A DNA stretch of 64,000 bases from Phenylobacterium sp. Its GTDB lineage: Bacteria > Pseudomonadota > Alphaproteobacteria > Caulobacterales > Caulobacteraceae. The position numbers were made by a program, and so were the translations under genes. The stretch is taken from positions 1-64,000 of the forward strand of contig NZ_WGNY01000018.1 in assembly GCF_016124325.1 (NCBI RefSeq). Direction: 5' to 3'. Positions 62,982-64,000 of this stretch are shown piece by piece; the first letter of the stretch is position 1; every line of letters starts with the position of its first letter. Below the pieces are notes generated by a model, which made no database searches, had not been told where the DNA came from, and saw only the letters and a program-made list of their open reading frames with translations.

Positions 62982-63194
62982 AGATCTCTCCAGTCAGTGT
63001 CACGCGGACCCCAGAACGCTTGACCCCCATCCATGATGGCGCAGTCCCAGCGGTCCTAGCCCCCACATCGCAGCCATAGCTGACCGCGTCACAGGTTAGA
63101 CGAGCCCGAGCGCAGACCTATCGGAAGCCCACATAATAGGCAACTGCAAAAAGGGGCTCCGCAACGACAATGGCCAAGTGTTGCAGGGGCGCCG
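62982..63194 (-). promoter_or_regulatory. Upstream region of the RTX gene
   Basis: The 213 bp between the adaptor and RTX genes are relatively AT-rich near 63130-63155. On the minus strand they contain TATTAT (63133-63138), a good -10-like box, but no convincing -35 box at normal distance. A separate promoter for abundant RTX expression is plausible. There is no clear terminator after the adaptor gene. Confidence 0.35.
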
Positions 63195-64000
63195 CTACTC
63201 CTCGCGGAAGGCGTCCTCCAGGACCGCTGTGAAGGGCGAAATGATGAAGCCCATCACCGAGCGGTCGCCGGTCTTGATCAAGGCCGACGCCGGCATGCCG
63301 GGCGTCAGCTCGACGCCCTGCTTGAGCTTCTTCAGCTCGGTCGGCGGAATCCGCAGGTCGACGCGATAGTAGGACCGCCCGGTCTTGTCGTTGGTGATCG
63401 CATCCGCCGAAACGACGGTGACGGTGGCCTCCAGAGGACTGTTGAAGCGCTGGTTGAGGCCCGTGAGCTTCACCCTGGCGGGCATGCCCACGTGCACTTC
63501 CTGGATGTCCGTCGGCCTGACCATCGCGGTGACCGTCAGCGGCGTGCCGGCCGGCACCACATCCATGAGCAGTTCACCGCCGCCCACGACGCCACCGGTC
63601 GTGAACTGGGTGAGATTGAAGACGTAGCCGTCGACGGGCGAGCGAACGACGGTGTTGTCGAAGGTCTGCCGGGCCGCCGTCAGGCGAGGGACCACGTCGG
63701 CAAGTCGCGTCTGGCTGTCGCGCAGGCCTTCGGCGGCTTGGCTCTCGCGTTCGTCGCGCAGGGACGCCAGCTGCATGCGGGTCTCGCCCATCTGCTGCTT
63801 CAGGCGTGCGATGTCCGCAACGAGTTGACCCTTGCGGCCGCCCAGGTCGGCCAGGCTGCGTTCATAGCGGAGGATCAGCGTCTTCGGCGCGAAGCCCTGC
63901 TCGTTCAGCTTGCGATAGCCATCCAGCTCTTCGTTGGTCAGCCGCGCCTGCTCGACGATCGAATCGACCTGGGCCTGCTGCCCCTCGATCTGAGTCTTCT
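63195..64000 (-). CDS. HlyD-family type I secretion membrane-fusion protein (partial, runs off the right edge)
   Basis: The C-terminal about 268 residues are present and the frame continues to the window edge. The right part is coiled-coil (rich in Gln/Glu/Arg/Leu). It is followed by the lipoyl/barrel region with VVRSPVDGYVFNLT, and the C-terminal beta-barrel includes GRSYYRVDLRIP and LTPGMPASALIKTGDRS. This is the PrsE/RsaE type that links an inner-membrane ABC ATPase to a TolC-like channel. It is upstream of the RTX gene on the same strand. The ABC gene is probably beyond 64000. Confidence 0.92.
   Translation of the reverse strand, partial: KTQIEGQQAQVDSIVEQARLTNEELDGYRKLNEQGFAPKTLILRYERSLADLGGRKGQLVADIARLKQQMGETRMQLASLRDERESQAAEGLRDSQTRLADVVPRLTAARQTFDNTVVRSPVDGYVFNLTQFTTGGVVGGGELLMDVVPAGTPLTVTAMVRPTDIQEVHVGMPARVKLTGLNQRFNSPLEATVTVVSADAITNDKTGRSYYRVDLRIPPTELKKLKQGVELTPGMPASALIKTGDRSVMGFIISPFTAVLEDAFREE

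Overview
The window is a contiguous piece of a very GC-rich alphaproteobacterial chromosome, most likely Caulobacteraceae (Caulobacter/Phenylobacterium-like). The pointers are protein families rather than a marker gene: an RTX surface protein next to a type I secretion adaptor and O-antigen sugar genes (compare the Caulobacter rsa region), HWE/HisKA_2 sensor kinases, a large TonB receptor beside S9 peptidases, a PEPxxWA-CTERM protein, the comF/grxC/nitrilase/DUF1178 neighbourhood, and dispersed intergenic inverted repeats of a type common in this group. No rRNA, tRNA, CRISPR array, transposase or prophage was seen.

Layout. 1-900: start of ilvC, a GNAT acetyltransferase and a leader region that looks like a complete transcription attenuator (promoter, 25-codon leader ORF, alternative hairpins, intrinsic terminator). 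0.9-6 kb: GFA-family protein, arfB, DUF1508 protein, lipoprotein, TSUP permease, clpB. 6.3-12.7 kb: TonB-dependent receptor facing two tandem S9 peptidases, one of which has lost its catalytic Ser and His. 12.8-19.3 kb: methyltransferase/MerR divergent pair, then DUF1178, nitrilase-family hydrolase, alpha/beta hydrolase, grxC, comF and an NDUFAF5-like protein. 19.3-25.7 kb: DsbA/FrnE-like oxidoreductase, YjbQ, HWE kinase, NUDIX hydrolase, a 36-codon membrane peptide, serine hydrolase, RhlE-type helicase. 25.7-34.8 kb: double GT2 glycosyltransferase, argJ with a PpiC-type lipoprotein, thiolase, Pal-like lipoprotein with a small HTH gene, amidohydrolase, PEP-CTERM protein. 35-39.4 kb: UbiD, MAPEG, PmbA/TldE, inositol-monophosphatase family and DUF4170 genes. 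40.3-41.1 kb: short RTX protein. 41.3-47 kb: overlapping lipid A/Kdo operon msbA-like / DUF374 acyltransferase / CDF transporter / waaA / lpxK. 47-50.8 kb: phosphotransferase, SRPBCC protein, purD, sensor-less kinase.

50.8-64 kb is a cell-surface region: a TPR-OGT (GT41) glycosyltransferase, a compact minus-strand operon for a CDP-activated 6-deoxysugar (rfbF, rfbG, C-methyltransferase, RmlC-like epimerase, hexapeptide acyltransferase, reductase), a sulfotransferase, an M23 peptidase, a CmcI-like methyltransferase, a 631-residue RTX repeat protein and the start of a HlyD-type adaptor. Together they suggest a type I-secreted RTX surface layer or adhesin near genes for a decorated, probably C-methylated sugar. 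That link is inference from position.

Convergent gene pairs often end within 4 bp of each other, three of them sharing CTAG, in which each strand reads TAG. A fourth CTAG pair seems to have been split by a 16-bp tandem duplication.
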